Both the position numbers and the translations under genes were made by a program. The notes beneath the pieces are model-generated. The model worked only from the letters and a program-made list of their open reading frames with translations, did no database searches and had not been told where the DNA came from. DNA of 42,962 bases from Eubacterium sp. MSJ-13. Its GTDB lineage: Bacteria > Bacillota > Clostridia > Lachnospirales > Lachnospiraceae. Below are positions 8,726 through 17,859 of this stretch, one piece after another. How positions within the stretch are numbered: position 1 is the first letter of the stretch; each line of letters starts with the position of its first letter. The DNA is taken from assembly GCF_018918235.1 (NCBI RefSeq), contig NZ_JAHLQE010000143.1:1-42962 (forward strand), given 5' to 3'.

Positions 8726-9205
8726 ATGGCAATAAGACAGATCAGAACAATTGGTGATGAGATACTTACAATGAATACAAGACCAGTTAAGGAGATGACA
8801 CCGAGGATTAAAACTCTTATCCAGGATATGCTTGATACAATGTATGAAGCGCAGGGGGTAGGACTTGCCGCACCTCAGGTCGGGGTATTAAAACAGATAG
8901 TAGTCATCGATGTAAGTGAGGAAGGCAACCAGCCTATCGTTCTTATAAATCCTCAGATAATAAAATTGTCAGGAACACAGACAGGTCAGGAAGGCTGCCT
9001 TAGCGTGCCTGGAAAAGCAGGTATAGTTACGAGAGCGAATTATGCAAAAGTAAGAGCTTTAAATGAGGATATGGTCGAGATAGAGGTTGAGGGAGAGGAA
9101 CTTTTGGCAAGAGCACTTCAGCACGAGATAGATCATTTGTCAGGAATCCTTTATGTTTCAAAAGTAGAGGGCGAGCTTGTCAGTGCGTCTGCTGATGAGG
9201 AGTAA
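8726..9205 (+). CDS. def: Peptide deformylase
   Basis: It removes the formyl group from the N-terminal methionine of nascent proteins. All three metallo-enzyme motifs are present: GVGLAAPQ at 44-51, EGCLS at 89-93 with metal ligand Cys91, and HEIDH at 133-137 with two histidine ligands and the catalytic glutamate. The 159-residue length and the CLSVPG sequence fit the short type-1 form. CGGAGG just upstream (8710-8715) supports the ATG. fmt, which adds the formyl group, follows after 34 bases. Confidence 0.96.
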   Translation: MAIRQIRTIGDEILTMNTRPVKEMTPRIKTLIQDMLDTMYEAQGVGLAAPQVGVLKQIVVIDVSEEGNQPIVLINPQIIKLSGTQTGQEGCLSVPGKAGIVTRANYAKVRALNEDMVEIEVEGEELLARALQHEIDHLSGILYVSKVEGELVSASADEE

Positions 9206-9239
9206 ATAAAAAGGCTATGTGCAGAAAAGAGGTTGGAGT

Positions 9240-10193
9240 ATGAATATAGTTTTTATGGGAACACCTGATTTTGCGGTCGGAACACTGAACGACCTTATAA
9301 AAAGCGAACATAATGTTACAGGAGTCGTAACACAGCCTGATAAACCAAAGGGGCGTGGAGGAAAGATGATGTTTACTCCCGTAAAAGAAGCAGCGGTTAA
9401 GGCGGGAATAGAGGTATATCAGCCTGAGAAAGTAAAAGACAGTGAATTTATTGAGGTATTAAGAAAGTTAAATCCTGATGTTATAGTAGTTGTAGCGTTT
9501 GGGCAGATATTACCGAAGGAGATACTTGAACTTCCTAAATACGGATGCATGAATGTTCACGCATCACTTCTTCCAAAACTCAGAGGTGCAGCACCTATAC
9601 AGTGGTCTGTAATAGATGGTGATGAGGAGAGCGGCGTTACCATTATGCAGATGGATGAGGGACTTGATACAGGGGACATGCTTCTTGTAAAAAAATATAA
9701 ACTTGATAAAAAGGAGACAGGTGGAAGTCTTTTTGACAAACTTGCATCATTTGGCGGGCCTATGATACTTGAAGTATTGAAACAGGCAGAAGAGGGAAAA
9801 TTAAATCCTGTAAAACAGGATGATTCAAAACATACTTACGCAAAAATGTTAAGTAAGGCTACAGGAGAGATTGACTTTTCAAAAACGGCTGTTGAGATAG
9901 AGAGACTTATAAGAGGTTTGAATCCGTGGCCAAGTGCATTTACACATATCCACGGAAAGATGTTAAAGATATGGGAAGCAGATGTTTTAGATGACAGGGA
10001 AGCTGCTGAATATGATATATCAGATGTAGACAAGGGTCATATCGCATATGTTGACAAAAATAAGATGCTTATAAGCACAGCGGATGGTTATCTCGATGTA
10101 AAAGAAGTTCAGCTTGAGGGCAAAAAAAGGATGGAAACCTCGGCATTCCTTCGTGGATATAAAGTAGAAAAAGGGGAAGCTTTAAATGGCTGA
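9240..10193 (+). CDS. fmt: Methionyl-tRNA formyltransferase
   Basis: It formylates the initiator Met-tRNA using 10-formyl-tetrahydrofolate. The start at 9240 gives MNIVFMGTPDFAVG, the standard N-terminus of the family; the upstream in-frame ATG at 9219 would add seven unconserved residues and lacks a good ribosome binding site. The formyl-transfer motif HASLLPKLRGAAPI is at 107-120, with Asn105 and His107 and the GLDTGD aspartate near 143. A C-terminal OB-like tRNA-binding domain follows from about 205. It is 317 residues long and overlaps rsmB by 8 bases. Confidence 0.96.
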   Translation: MNIVFMGTPDFAVGTLNDLIKSEHNVTGVVTQPDKPKGRGGKMMFTPVKEAAVKAGIEVYQPEKVKDSEFIEVLRKLNPDVIVVVAFGQILPKEILELPKYGCMNVHASLLPKLRGAAPIQWSVIDGDEESGVTIMQMDEGLDTGDMLLVKKYKLDKKETGGSLFDKLASFGGPMILEVLKQAEEGKLNPVKQDDSKHTYAKMLSKATGEIDFSKTAVEIERLIRGLNPWPSAFTHIHGKMLKIWEADVLDDREAAEYDISDVDKGHIAYVDKNKMLISTADGYLDVKEVQLEGKKRMETSAFLRGYKVEKGEALNG

Positions 10194-11556
10194 TGAAGTT
10201 AATATAAGAAATCTTGCACTTGATGTCATTGTATCTGTAATGGATAAAGGTGCTTATTCAGATAAGGCGGTACATGACGCATTAGAGAAACATCAGGGGC
10301 TTGAAAAAAGAGACAGGTCATTTTTTACAAGGCTTTGTCAGGGAACTATAGAGTATGCGGTTGAGTCAGATTACATTATAGATTCATTTTCCAAGACAAA
10401 AGTAAAAAAAATGAAACCTGTCATACGCGGTATACTGCGTATGGGAGTGTATCAGATACTGCATATGGACAGCGTACCTGACAGTGCCGTGTGCAATGAG
10501 GCAGTCAAACTTGCAAATAAGAGAAAATTTACAAACCTTAAAGGCTTTGTGAATGGTGTTTTAAGAAATATTTCAAGAGAGAAGGATAATATAAAATTTC
10601 CTGAAAAAAAAGATGGATTTTGCAGATACGCATCAGTCAGATATTCAATGCCAGAATGGATAGTTGAATATTTTAGTGCCAATTATGGCGAGGTAAGGAC
10701 AGAAAAGATTTTTGAGGGATTTCTTAAAGCAGACAGGGGTGTCAGTGTCAGATGCAATATTTCAAAGGCAGCACCTGGGGAAGTATTTATGATGCTTCAA
10801 AAACAGGGCATTAAGGTAGAGAAAAGCGAACTTTTTGACTATGCATTTACCATTGACGGGTTTGACAGGATAACTGACATTGATGCATTTAACATGGGAT
10901 ATATACAGGTTCAGGACCAAAGTTCCATACTTGCAGGGCATGTATCAGTGATAAACGGGGGAGAAAAGATAATAGATATATGTGCTGCTCCGGGAGGAAA
11001 GACGATGCATGCAGCCGACAGGCTGAAAGCTGTGGAAAGCGGGAATGCAGGGAAGATAATTTCATGCGACCTTACTAAACAGAAAGCAGATCTTATCAGA
11101 GAAAATGTAGAGAGAACTGGATTTGATAATGTATCTGTTATAAAAAATGATGCCCTTGTGTATAAAAAAGAATGGGAGAATACAGCAGATATAGTTATAG
11201 CTGACCTTCCTTGTTCGGGGCTTGGGGTTATCGGAAAAAAATGTGATATAAAATATAAGACAACTAAAGAGGATATCATCTCATTATCTGAGATTCAGAG
11301 AAAAATACTTCAAAATGCCAGCCGGTATTTAAAAAAAGGTGGACAGCTTCTTTACAGTACATGTACAATAGCTAGAGAAGAGAATGAGGATAATGTAGAG
11401 TGGATACTTGAAAATCTGCCTTTTAAAAAAGCAGATATTTCAAAAAGGATGCCGGAAGGATTAAGAAAATATATGACGGATGATTCATATATACAGATAT
11501 TGCCTGATATGGCACAGACAGACGGATTTTTTGTGGCGGCATTTATAAAAAAATAG
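10186..11556 (+). CDS. rsmB: 16S rRNA m5C967 methyltransferase
   Basis: It methylates cytosine 967 of 16S rRNA. The N-terminal NusB-like RNA-binding domain covers about 1-135. The SAM-binding motif DICAAPGGKT is at 264-273. The two functional cysteines are Cys343 in DLPCSGLGVIG and Cys393 in YSTCTI, the second being the expected catalytic nucleophile. The 456-residue length is normal. The start codon lies inside the last codons of fmt, so the two are translationally coupled. Confidence 0.95.
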   Translation: MADEVNIRNLALDVIVSVMDKGAYSDKAVHDALEKHQGLEKRDRSFFTRLCQGTIEYAVESDYIIDSFSKTKVKKMKPVIRGILRMGVYQILHMDSVPDSAVCNEAVKLANKRKFTNLKGFVNGVLRNISREKDNIKFPEKKDGFCRYASVRYSMPEWIVEYFSANYGEVRTEKIFEGFLKADRGVSVRCNISKAAPGEVFMMLQKQGIKVEKSELFDYAFTIDGFDRITDIDAFNMGYIQVQDQSSILAGHVSVINGGEKIIDICAAPGGKTMHAADRLKAVESGNAGKIISCDLTKQKADLIRENVERTGFDNVSVIKNDALVYKKEWENTADIVIADLPCSGLGVIGKKCDIKYKTTKEDIISLSEIQRKILQNASRYLKKGGQLLYSTCTIAREENEDNVEWILENLPFKKADISKRMPEGLRKYMTDDSYIQILPDMAQTDGFFVAAFIKK

Positions 11557-11568
11557 GATGGTGATATA

Positions 11569-12633
11569 TTGGCAGAAGATAAGATTGACATTAAGAGCTT
11601 GGACTATACACAACTGCAGGAACTATTAGAGAGTATGGGTGAAAAAAAATTCAGAAGTAAACAGTTATATGAATGGATTCATAAGAGACTGGTTCTTGAA
11701 TTTGATGAAATGACAAATCTCTCAAAAGATATGAGAAAAAAACTTGCCGGCACATGTACGATAGAAGGTGCAAGAATCATAAAAAAACAGGTATCTTCAG
11801 ATGGAACGGCAAAATTTCTTATGAGACTTTCAGATGGAAATACAGTGGAAAGCGTGCTTATGAAATATAAGCATGGAAACAGTGTGTGTATATCGACACA
11901 GGTAGGATGCCGTATGGGCTGCAGATTTTGTGCATCGACAGTCGGGGGACTTATAAGAAGCCTTAAGACTTCGGAGATGCTTGACCAGATATATGAGATA
12001 CAGCGCACTACCGGTGAGAGAGTTTCAAATGTTATATTGATGGGAATAGGAGAACCCCTTGATAACTATGACAATGTTGTTAAATTTATCAGAATGTTAT
12101 CAGATGAAAATGGGTTAAATATAAGTCAGAGAAATATCACATTGTCAACCTGCGGTCTTGTAGACAGACTGAAAAAACTTGTTGATGAAAAGCTGACTAT
12201 CACGATAGCAATATCACTCCATGCACCAAATGATGAGCTTAGGCGTGAAATGATGCCTATAGCAAACAGATATTCCATAAATGAGATAATCGATGCATGC
12301 CGTTATTATGTTGACAAAACGGGCAGAAGGATTACATTTGAATACAGTATGGTGGAAGGGAAAAATGACAGCAGGGAATGTGCCATGCAGCTTATAGAGC
12401 TTGTCAGGGGTTTAAACTGTCATATAAATCTCATACCGTTAAATCCGGTTGAAGGAAGAATGGGGCAGCGCTCAAAAGGTGCAGATATCCAGGCATTTAA
12501 ATTGCTACTTGAAAAAAATCACATAAATGTTACTATAAGAAGAGAGATGGGCAGGGATATAGATGCTGCCTGTGGACAGTTAAGGAATAAGGAAAAAGGA
12601 GGAAACTACGATGAAGGCATACGCAAAGACTGA
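11569..12633 (+). CDS. rlmN: Dual-specificity 23S rRNA/tRNA C2-adenosine methyltransferase
   Basis: This radical-SAM enzyme makes m2A2503 in 23S rRNA and m2A37 in certain tRNAs. The cluster cysteines are Cys114, Cys118 and Cys121 in CRMGCRFC. The mechanistic C-terminal cysteine is Cys335 in DIDAACGQLRN, which is intact. The only start that preserves the family N-terminus is a TTG at 11569, preceded by GGATGGTGA overlapping the rsmB stop. The gene overlaps the phosphatase gene by 23 bases. It lacks any Cfr-specific feature I can recognise, and its place in the rRNA-modification block supports RlmN. Confidence 0.95.
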   Translation: MAEDKIDIKSLDYTQLQELLESMGEKKFRSKQLYEWIHKRLVLEFDEMTNLSKDMRKKLAGTCTIEGARIIKKQVSSDGTAKFLMRLSDGNTVESVLMKYKHGNSVCISTQVGCRMGCRFCASTVGGLIRSLKTSEMLDQIYEIQRTTGERVSNVILMGIGEPLDNYDNVVKFIRMLSDENGLNISQRNITLSTCGLVDRLKKLVDEKLTITIAISLHAPNDELRREMMPIANRYSINEIIDACRYYVDKTGRRITFEYSMVEGKNDSRECAMQLIELVRGLNCHINLIPLNPVEGRMGQRSKGADIQAFKLLLEKNHINVTIRREMGRDIDAACGQLRNKEKGGNYDEGIRKD

Positions 12634-13330
12634 TATTGGAAGCAAACGAACCATGAATCAGGATTCTGTTTACTGTAATGAAAATTCAGTTGGTAGTTTC
12701 CAGAATTTGTTTATTGTTGCAGATGGTATGGGGGGACATAAAGCGGGTGATTACGCATCAAGGCTCTGTGTTGAAAAAATGGTCGAAGCTATTGAAAAAA
12801 GCAAGAGCGTAACTCCGGTTACGATTTTAGAAGAGGCTGTTACAGAGGCCAATTCAAATGTTTTGGCAGAAGCAAAGACAAATGTTGAATATGAAGGCAT
12901 GGGGACAACTATGGTTGCATGCACGCTTCAGGAAAATACATTATATATTGCTAATATTGGAGATTCTCGTTTGTATATTATAAACGATGATATTAGACAG
13001 ATAACAAAGGACCATTCATGGGTAGAAGAAATGGTTAAAAAAGGTGAAATTACAGAAAGTCAGGCAAGGATACATCCACAGAAAAATATAATTACAAGGG
13101 CATTAGGGATAGACGAAACTGTCCATGCGGATTATTTTGAAGTGAATGTAAAAGCTGATGATAAAATTCTCATGTGCAGTGACGGTCTTACAAATATGGT
13201 TGAGGATGATGATATAGAATACATAGTGCGTCATAGCAGTTCTGTTGAAAAGGCAGTAGAAAATCTTGTTGAAAAAGCAAATGAGAATGGTGGAAAAGAT
13301 AATATTACTGTTATTTTAGTGCAAATATAG
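12611..13330 (+). CDS. prpC: PP2C-family Ser/Thr protein phosphatase
   Basis: It is the metal-dependent phosphatase partner of the PASTA kinase that follows. The 239 residues carry the PP2C motifs: TDIGSKRTMNQDS near the N-terminus, VADGMGGHKAGDYAS with metal ligand Asp38, GDSRLYI at 118-124, CSDGL with Asp191, and GGKDNIT with Asp230. No membrane segment is present, so it is soluble. AGGAGG lies inside the end of rlmN, ahead of the ATG. The kinase gene starts 66 bases downstream, the usual phosphatase-kinase arrangement of Firmicutes. Confidence 0.95.
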   Translation: MKAYAKTDIGSKRTMNQDSVYCNENSVGSFQNLFIVADGMGGHKAGDYASRLCVEKMVEAIEKSKSVTPVTILEEAVTEANSNVLAEAKTNVEYEGMGTTMVACTLQENTLYIANIGDSRLYIINDDIRQITKDHSWVEEMVKKGEITESQARIHPQKNIITRALGIDETVHADYFEVNVKADDKILMCSDGLTNMVEDDDIEYIVRHSSSVEKAVENLVEKANENGGKDNITVILVQI

Positions 13331-13396
13331 AGTAAATGTTATTGAACAAAAAGATTTTAAATGAGAAAGTCGCCATAGGGCAGAATGGAGGAAAGT

Positions 13397-15499
13397 ATGA
13401 TTAATCCCGGAATGATGATTAGTGACAGATATGAAATTATCGACAGAGTGGGTTCGGGTGGAATGGCAGATGTCTATAAGGCAAAGTGTCATCGTTTGAA
13501 TAGATATGTTGCGATAAAAGTTTTAAAACAGGAATATAGCAGCGATGCTAAATTTGTGGCGAAATTCAGGGGAGAAGCTCAGTCAGTAGCAGGTCTGTCA
13601 CATCCAAATATTGTAAATGTGTATGATGTTGGAGAGGATAATGGTCTTTATTATATAGTAATGGAACTTGTCGAGGGTATAACTCTTAAAAAATTTATTG
13701 AAAAGAAGGGCAGACTTGATGTAAAAGAGGCTGTAGGAATAGGAATACAGATTGCTCAGGGAATGGAGGCAGCACATAATAATCATATTATCCACAGAGA
13801 TATAAAACCACAGAATATAATCATATCCAAGGAAGGAAAAGTAAAAGTAACAGATTTTGGAATAGCAAAAGCAGCTACATCAAATACCATAACATCAAAT
13901 GCCATGGGTTCTGTACATTATATCAGTCCTGAGCAGGCAAGAGGTGGATATAGTGATGAGAAAAGCGATATCTATTCGCTTGGTGTTACATTGTATGAGA
14001 TGCTCTCAGGCAAGGTGCCATTTGAGGGGGAGAGTACAGTTACAGTTGCACTCGCACATATTCAGGATGAGGCAGTACCTCTTGAAGAACTTGATCCGAC
14101 TATACCATTGAGTCTTTCAAAAATTGTTCAGAAGTGTATGCAGAAAAAACCTGATATGAGATATATGTCATCGGCTGCACTTATCTCTGATCTGAAGAGA
14201 TCTTTGTCTGAGCCTGATGGAGATTATGTAAATATTGTAGATGATGAAGATGATTTTTCACCTACCATAAAATTTTCAAGTGATGATGTAAACAATATAA
14301 AAGATGCGGCAAAAGGAAGATATACACCGGAAGAACAACAGGAAGATCAGCAGGACGAAGAACAGTCAGATGATGCTATAGATCCTAAATTGGAAAAGAT
14401 ATTAAAGGTGTGCAGTATCGTTGTTGCAGCAGTTATAATCATTGTTATATTTCTTATAATCGGTAAAGTCTGTGGCTGGTGGGGAAAAAGTATAAAGGAG
14501 GATAACAATGTCACTTCTGTTGCCACAGAGGTTCCGGTAGAGGAGACACCTGATGTAACAGAAACACCTAAAGCAGGAATGGTTGATGTACCTGACATTA
14601 AAAATCGCACTCTTGAAGAGGCACAGGAGATGCTTGGGGAAAAGAAACTTAAATGGAGACTTTTACCTGTTGAATCAGATGAGACACCAAATACCGTGTT
14701 AGAGCAGGATCCTGAGGCTGGAAGCAGTGTTGAGGAATATTCACGCGTTACGATAAAATATAGCAAGGGAAGTAGTGGCGTTACTATACCGGATCTTGTA
14801 AAGTATACAAAAGATGACGCTATAAGAAAACTTGAGAGTCTTGGACTTTCTGTTTCATCTACTGTAGCACAGTATAGTGATACTGTTGACGAAGGTCTTG
14901 TGTGTGGAACTGATCCTGTTGTTGGGTCAAGCGTAAAATCGGGTTCATCAGTAAAACTTATTGTCAGTAAAGGGCCTGAGAGTGATAATGTGATAATGCC
15001 TAATATTGTTGGAATAAAGGAGGCAGTTGCACTTGACAGACTTACGGCAAGAGGACTTACTGGAAATACAACAAATGTTTCTTATATATATTCTGATAAA
15101 TATGCAAAGGGACTTGTAGTGGGTCAGGCTATTGAGGCGGGAACTAAAATACCTGTCGGAACGGTTGTGGATTACACGGTAAGTATGGGACCGAAAAAAG
15201 CAAATCCGACACCTACACCAAAGCCTACACCTGAACCAACATATAGTTACGAGGGAAGTGTTACCGTAAGCGGAAACCCATTTGACTATGAGGAGGATGA
15301 GCCGGAAGTTATAAAACTTGTTCTTGAACAGGATGGAAAGTCAAAAACCGTATATAAAGGAACACTCTCCTATGATGATTTTCCAAAGAAGTTTTCAATT
15401 AAGGGATGGAGTGAAAATAATGGTACAGTAACTTTGTACAAGGGAGATGTTGCAACAGGTAATTCGTACAATGTAGAATTTAAAAAGGTTAGGCAGTAA
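13397..15499 (+). CDS. prkC: PASTA-domain Ser/Thr kinase, PrkC/StkP type
   Basis: It is a membrane kinase that senses muropeptides or lipid II fragments and phosphorylates cytoplasmic division, translation and germination proteins. The start at 13397 is chosen because GGAGG at 13387-13391 precedes it; ATG 13385 would sit on the ribosome binding site. Kinase domain 11-270: GSGGMADVYKA glycine loop, Lys41, HRDIKPQN (Asp135), DFG 153-155. A single membrane helix is at about 338-356. Three PASTA repeats lie at 395-458, 461-527 and 532-598. A Pro/Thr linker (604-615) leads to a beta-rich end domain of about 85 residues that is not a PASTA repeat. The gene overlaps rsgA by one base. Confidence 0.96.
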   Translation: MINPGMMISDRYEIIDRVGSGGMADVYKAKCHRLNRYVAIKVLKQEYSSDAKFVAKFRGEAQSVAGLSHPNIVNVYDVGEDNGLYYIVMELVEGITLKKFIEKKGRLDVKEAVGIGIQIAQGMEAAHNNHIIHRDIKPQNIIISKEGKVKVTDFGIAKAATSNTITSNAMGSVHYISPEQARGGYSDEKSDIYSLGVTLYEMLSGKVPFEGESTVTVALAHIQDEAVPLEELDPTIPLSLSKIVQKCMQKKPDMRYMSSAALISDLKRSLSEPDGDYVNIVDDEDDFSPTIKFSSDDVNNIKDAAKGRYTPEEQQEDQQDEEQSDDAIDPKLEKILKVCSIVVAAVIIIVIFLIIGKVCGWWGKSIKEDNNVTSVATEVPVEETPDVTETPKAGMVDVPDIKNRTLEEAQEMLGEKKLKWRLLPVESDETPNTVLEQDPEAGSSVEEYSRVTIKYSKGSSGVTIPDLVKYTKDDAIRKLESLGLSVSSTVAQYSDTVDEGLVCGTDPVVGSSVKSGSSVKLIVSKGPESDNVIMPNIVGIKEAVALDRLTARGLTGNTTNVSYIYSDKYAKGLVVGQAIEAGTKIPVGTVVDYTVSMGPKKANPTPTPKPTPEPTYSYEGSVTVSGNPFDYEEDEPEVIKLVLEQDGKSKTVYKGTLSYDDFPKKFSIKGWSENNGTVTLYKGDVATGNSYNVEFKKVRQ

Positions 15500-16377
15500 T
15501 GCAGGGAAAGATAATCAGAGGAATTGGTGGTTTTTATTATGTTCATATAGATTCGCTCGGTGTTGTAGAGTGTAAGGCAAAAGGAATATTCAGAAATAAA
15601 AAAGTTAAGCCTTTAGTTGGAGACAATGTTGAAGTTGAAATTCTTGATGAACAGAAGCGGCTTGGAAGTATAGAAAATATACTTCCGAGAAAAAACTCTA
15701 TAATAAGACCTGCCGTGGCAAATGTTGATCAGGCAATCGTGATATTTTCCGCATCAGTCCCAAAACCGAATCTCAATCTGCTCGACAGATTTTTGCTGAT
15801 GATGCAGACACAGGGAATTTCTACGGTGATATGTTTTAATAAGAAGGATGATGCGGATAAACAGTATCTTTTAGAACTTGCTGACAACTATCGCAAATGC
15901 GGCAGCAGGATATTTATGACCAGTACAGTCACAGGAGAGGGAATAAAAGAGTTTGGAGAATGTCTTAAAGGAAAAACTTCTGTACTGGCAGGGCCATCAG
16001 GTGTCGGTAAATCGTCACTGATAAATACACTATTTCCAAAGGCAGATATGGCAATAGGTGAGATAAGTGAAAAAATAAAAAGAGGAAAACATACTACAAG
16101 ACATTCTGAGTTGTTCTCGCTTGGTGATGGCGTTTATATCATGGATACACCTGGTTTTACATCTCTTGGTCTGCCCGAGATGGAAAAAGAGGAACTAAGA
16201 GATTTTTACCCTGAATTTGAGGAGTATAAAAATACCTGCAAATTTTTAGGGTGTGTTCATATACATGAGCCGCAGTGTAGTGTTAAGATTGCACTTGATG
16301 AGGGAAAAATCCCTAAAGGACGGTATGATAACTATAAGCAGTTTTTTGATGAGATAAGTAGTAAAAGAAAATATTAA
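15499..16377 (+). CDS. rsgA: Ribosome biogenesis GTPase RsgA
   Basis: It is a circularly permuted GTPase that checks late 30S subunit assembly. The N-terminal OB fold covers about 1-65. The permuted G motifs appear in order G4 NKKD (114-117), G1 GPSGVGKSS (165-173) and G3 DTPG (216-219). The C-terminal zinc site uses Cys247, Cys252, His254 and Cys260. The length of 292 is typical. Its ATG overlaps the prkC stop in a TAATG junction, so expression is coupled to the kinase. Confidence 0.96.
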   Translation: MQGKIIRGIGGFYYVHIDSLGVVECKAKGIFRNKKVKPLVGDNVEVEILDEQKRLGSIENILPRKNSIIRPAVANVDQAIVIFSASVPKPNLNLLDRFLLMMQTQGISTVICFNKKDDADKQYLLELADNYRKCGSRIFMTSTVTGEGIKEFGECLKGKTSVLAGPSGVGKSSLINTLFPKADMAIGEISEKIKRGKHTTRHSELFSLGDGVYIMDTPGFTSLGLPEMEKEELRDFYPEFEEYKNTCKFLGCVHIHEPQCSVKIALDEGKIPKGRYDNYKQFFDEISSKRKY

Positions 16378-16398
16378 GCACAGGAGGAACATTATATA

Positions 16399-17058
16399 AT
16401 GGAGGATAGAATTAGTAAACTAGCGCCATCAATATTGTCAGCGGACTTTTGCAGGCTTGGTGAGCAGATACACGAACTTGAAGAAAATGATATAGAGCTT
16501 CTTCATATAGATGTAATGGATGGAGTTTTTGTACCATCGATATCGTTTGGTATGCCTGTTATCAAATCAATAAGAAAGATAACGGATATGTTTTTTGATG
16601 TGCATTTAATGATAAGTGAGCCAATACGATATATAGAAAAACTTGCAGAGTGTGGAGCTGACGGGATTACAGTGCATATCGAGGCATGCAAGGATTTAGA
16701 GGCTACTTTAAGAAAGATTAAAGAGCAGAATATGAAATGTGCGGTAGCTATAAATCCTGATACTGAAATTGAAAAGATTGAAAATGTCTTGGATATGGTT
16801 GACATGGTTTTGGTTATGAGCGTATATCCGGGATTTGGAGGACAAAAATTTATTTTGGATTCCTTTGAAAAAATAAAGAAATTGGACGATATAAGAAAAA
16901 GCAGAAGATTAGATTTTCTTATTGAGATAGACGGTGGAGTGAATGTGGATAATGCAAAAAAAATATCCGCAAGCGGGGCAGATTGGCTTGTTGCCGGAAC
17001 TGCCGTATTTAGTGGAAATATTAATGATAATATAATGAAATTAAAGGAGGAAATATAA
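16399..17058 (+). CDS. rpe: Ribulose-phosphate 3-epimerase
   Basis: It interconverts ribulose-5-phosphate and xylulose-5-phosphate in the pentose phosphate pathway. This TIM-barrel protein of 219 residues has LAPSILSADF at the N-terminus, HIDVMDGVFVPSISFG with metal ligands His37 and Asp39, DVHLMI, the phosphate-binding VMSVYPGFGGQKF loop, and EIDGGV with the second catalytic aspartate. It is preceded by AGGAGG (16382-16387). It ends two bases before the TTG of the PilZ gene. Confidence 0.96.
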   Translation: MEDRISKLAPSILSADFCRLGEQIHELEENDIELLHIDVMDGVFVPSISFGMPVIKSIRKITDMFFDVHLMISEPIRYIEKLAECGADGITVHIEACKDLEATLRKIKEQNMKCAVAINPDTEIEKIENVLDMVDMVLVMSVYPGFGGQKFILDSFEKIKKLDDIRKSRRLDFLIEIDGGVNVDNAKKISASGADWLVAGTAVFSGNINDNIMKLKEEI

Positions 17059-17059
17059 A

Positions 17060-17857
17060 TTGCTTCTTGAGGCTATTCCTTTGGGTAGAACAGTTGAAAT
17101 ATATGTAGATAGGGAAGGGTACAGATACAGACTTACCAGCAAAGCTGAGTATGTTAATGAAAAGAAATTATGTGTTACGCTTATCGCTGCAAATGGTCGG
17201 GCATTTAAATTTATGCCTGAGGATAATATAAGTATTATGTACAGAGATAAAGAAACAATGTGGGAATGGGAAAACTGCAAGGCAGGTATCGCCAAGCTTG
17301 ATGGTGTTTTGATACATTTCTTTGAAATTGCTGATAAGGGAAAATCATTTAACAGGAGAAATGCATATAGAGTTACATTGGATGTGGAGACAATGTTTGG
17401 ATTTTATATAAATGAAACCACAGGTTTAAGAATTTCAAAGATGCCTTCTCCAGAACCGGATGACCCTGATTTTTCAAGTTATAAAACACCTGTACCTGAG
17501 TTTGTGCAGGGAGTTGTAAAAGATGTCAGTGAAACAGGAATAAACATATGCCTGAATACATTGCTGAATATAGATGATGCATTGTTTTTTAATATTCCGT
17601 CACCTTTAGGTGAGCTGAAATCAAGAGCACAGGTTGTAAGAAAAAGCGAGATAAATACTAAAGGAAGTAAGTATGCTTATTCTTACGGATGTGTTTTTCA
17701 GCAGGCTGATAAAAGGCTTATAAAATACATATATGATATTCAGAGAGAAATGTTAAAAAAACAGAAAGAGGTACAGGAGAGAGAACAGGAACGCAGAATG
17801 GAGATTCTTGCAAAAAAAAGTCAGACATTGGCAGCAGAACAGGAAAGTGCAGAATAG
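17060..17857 (+). CDS. YcgR-like PilZ-domain protein, probable c-di-GMP receptor
   Basis: This 265-residue protein has an N-terminal YcgR-type beta domain (about 1-92) followed by a PilZ domain. The c-di-GMP contacts are visible: RxxxR as Arg100 and Arg104 in NRRNAYRV, and D-x-S-x-x-G as Asp155, Ser157 and Gly160 in KDVSETGIN. A basic and acidic coiled-coil tail runs from 225 to the end. The start is a TTG at 17060, preceded by AAAGGAGG at 17043-17050; no ATG serves. The protein is soluble and would couple c-di-GMP to motility or surface behaviour. An insert of about 25 residues between the two PilZ motifs (roughly 122-147, rich in Pro and Asp) is somewhat unusual. Confidence 0.85.
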   Translation: MLLEAIPLGRTVEIYVDREGYRYRLTSKAEYVNEKKLCVTLIAANGRAFKFMPEDNISIMYRDKETMWEWENCKAGIAKLDGVLIHFFEIADKGKSFNRRNAYRVTLDVETMFGFYINETTGLRISKMPSPEPDDPDFSSYKTPVPEFVQGVVKDVSETGINICLNTLLNIDDALFFNIPSPLGELKSRAQVVRKSEINTKGSKYAYSYGCVFQQADKRLIKYIYDIQREMLKKQKEVQEREQERRMEILAKKSQTLAAEQESAE

Positions 17858-17859
17858 TT

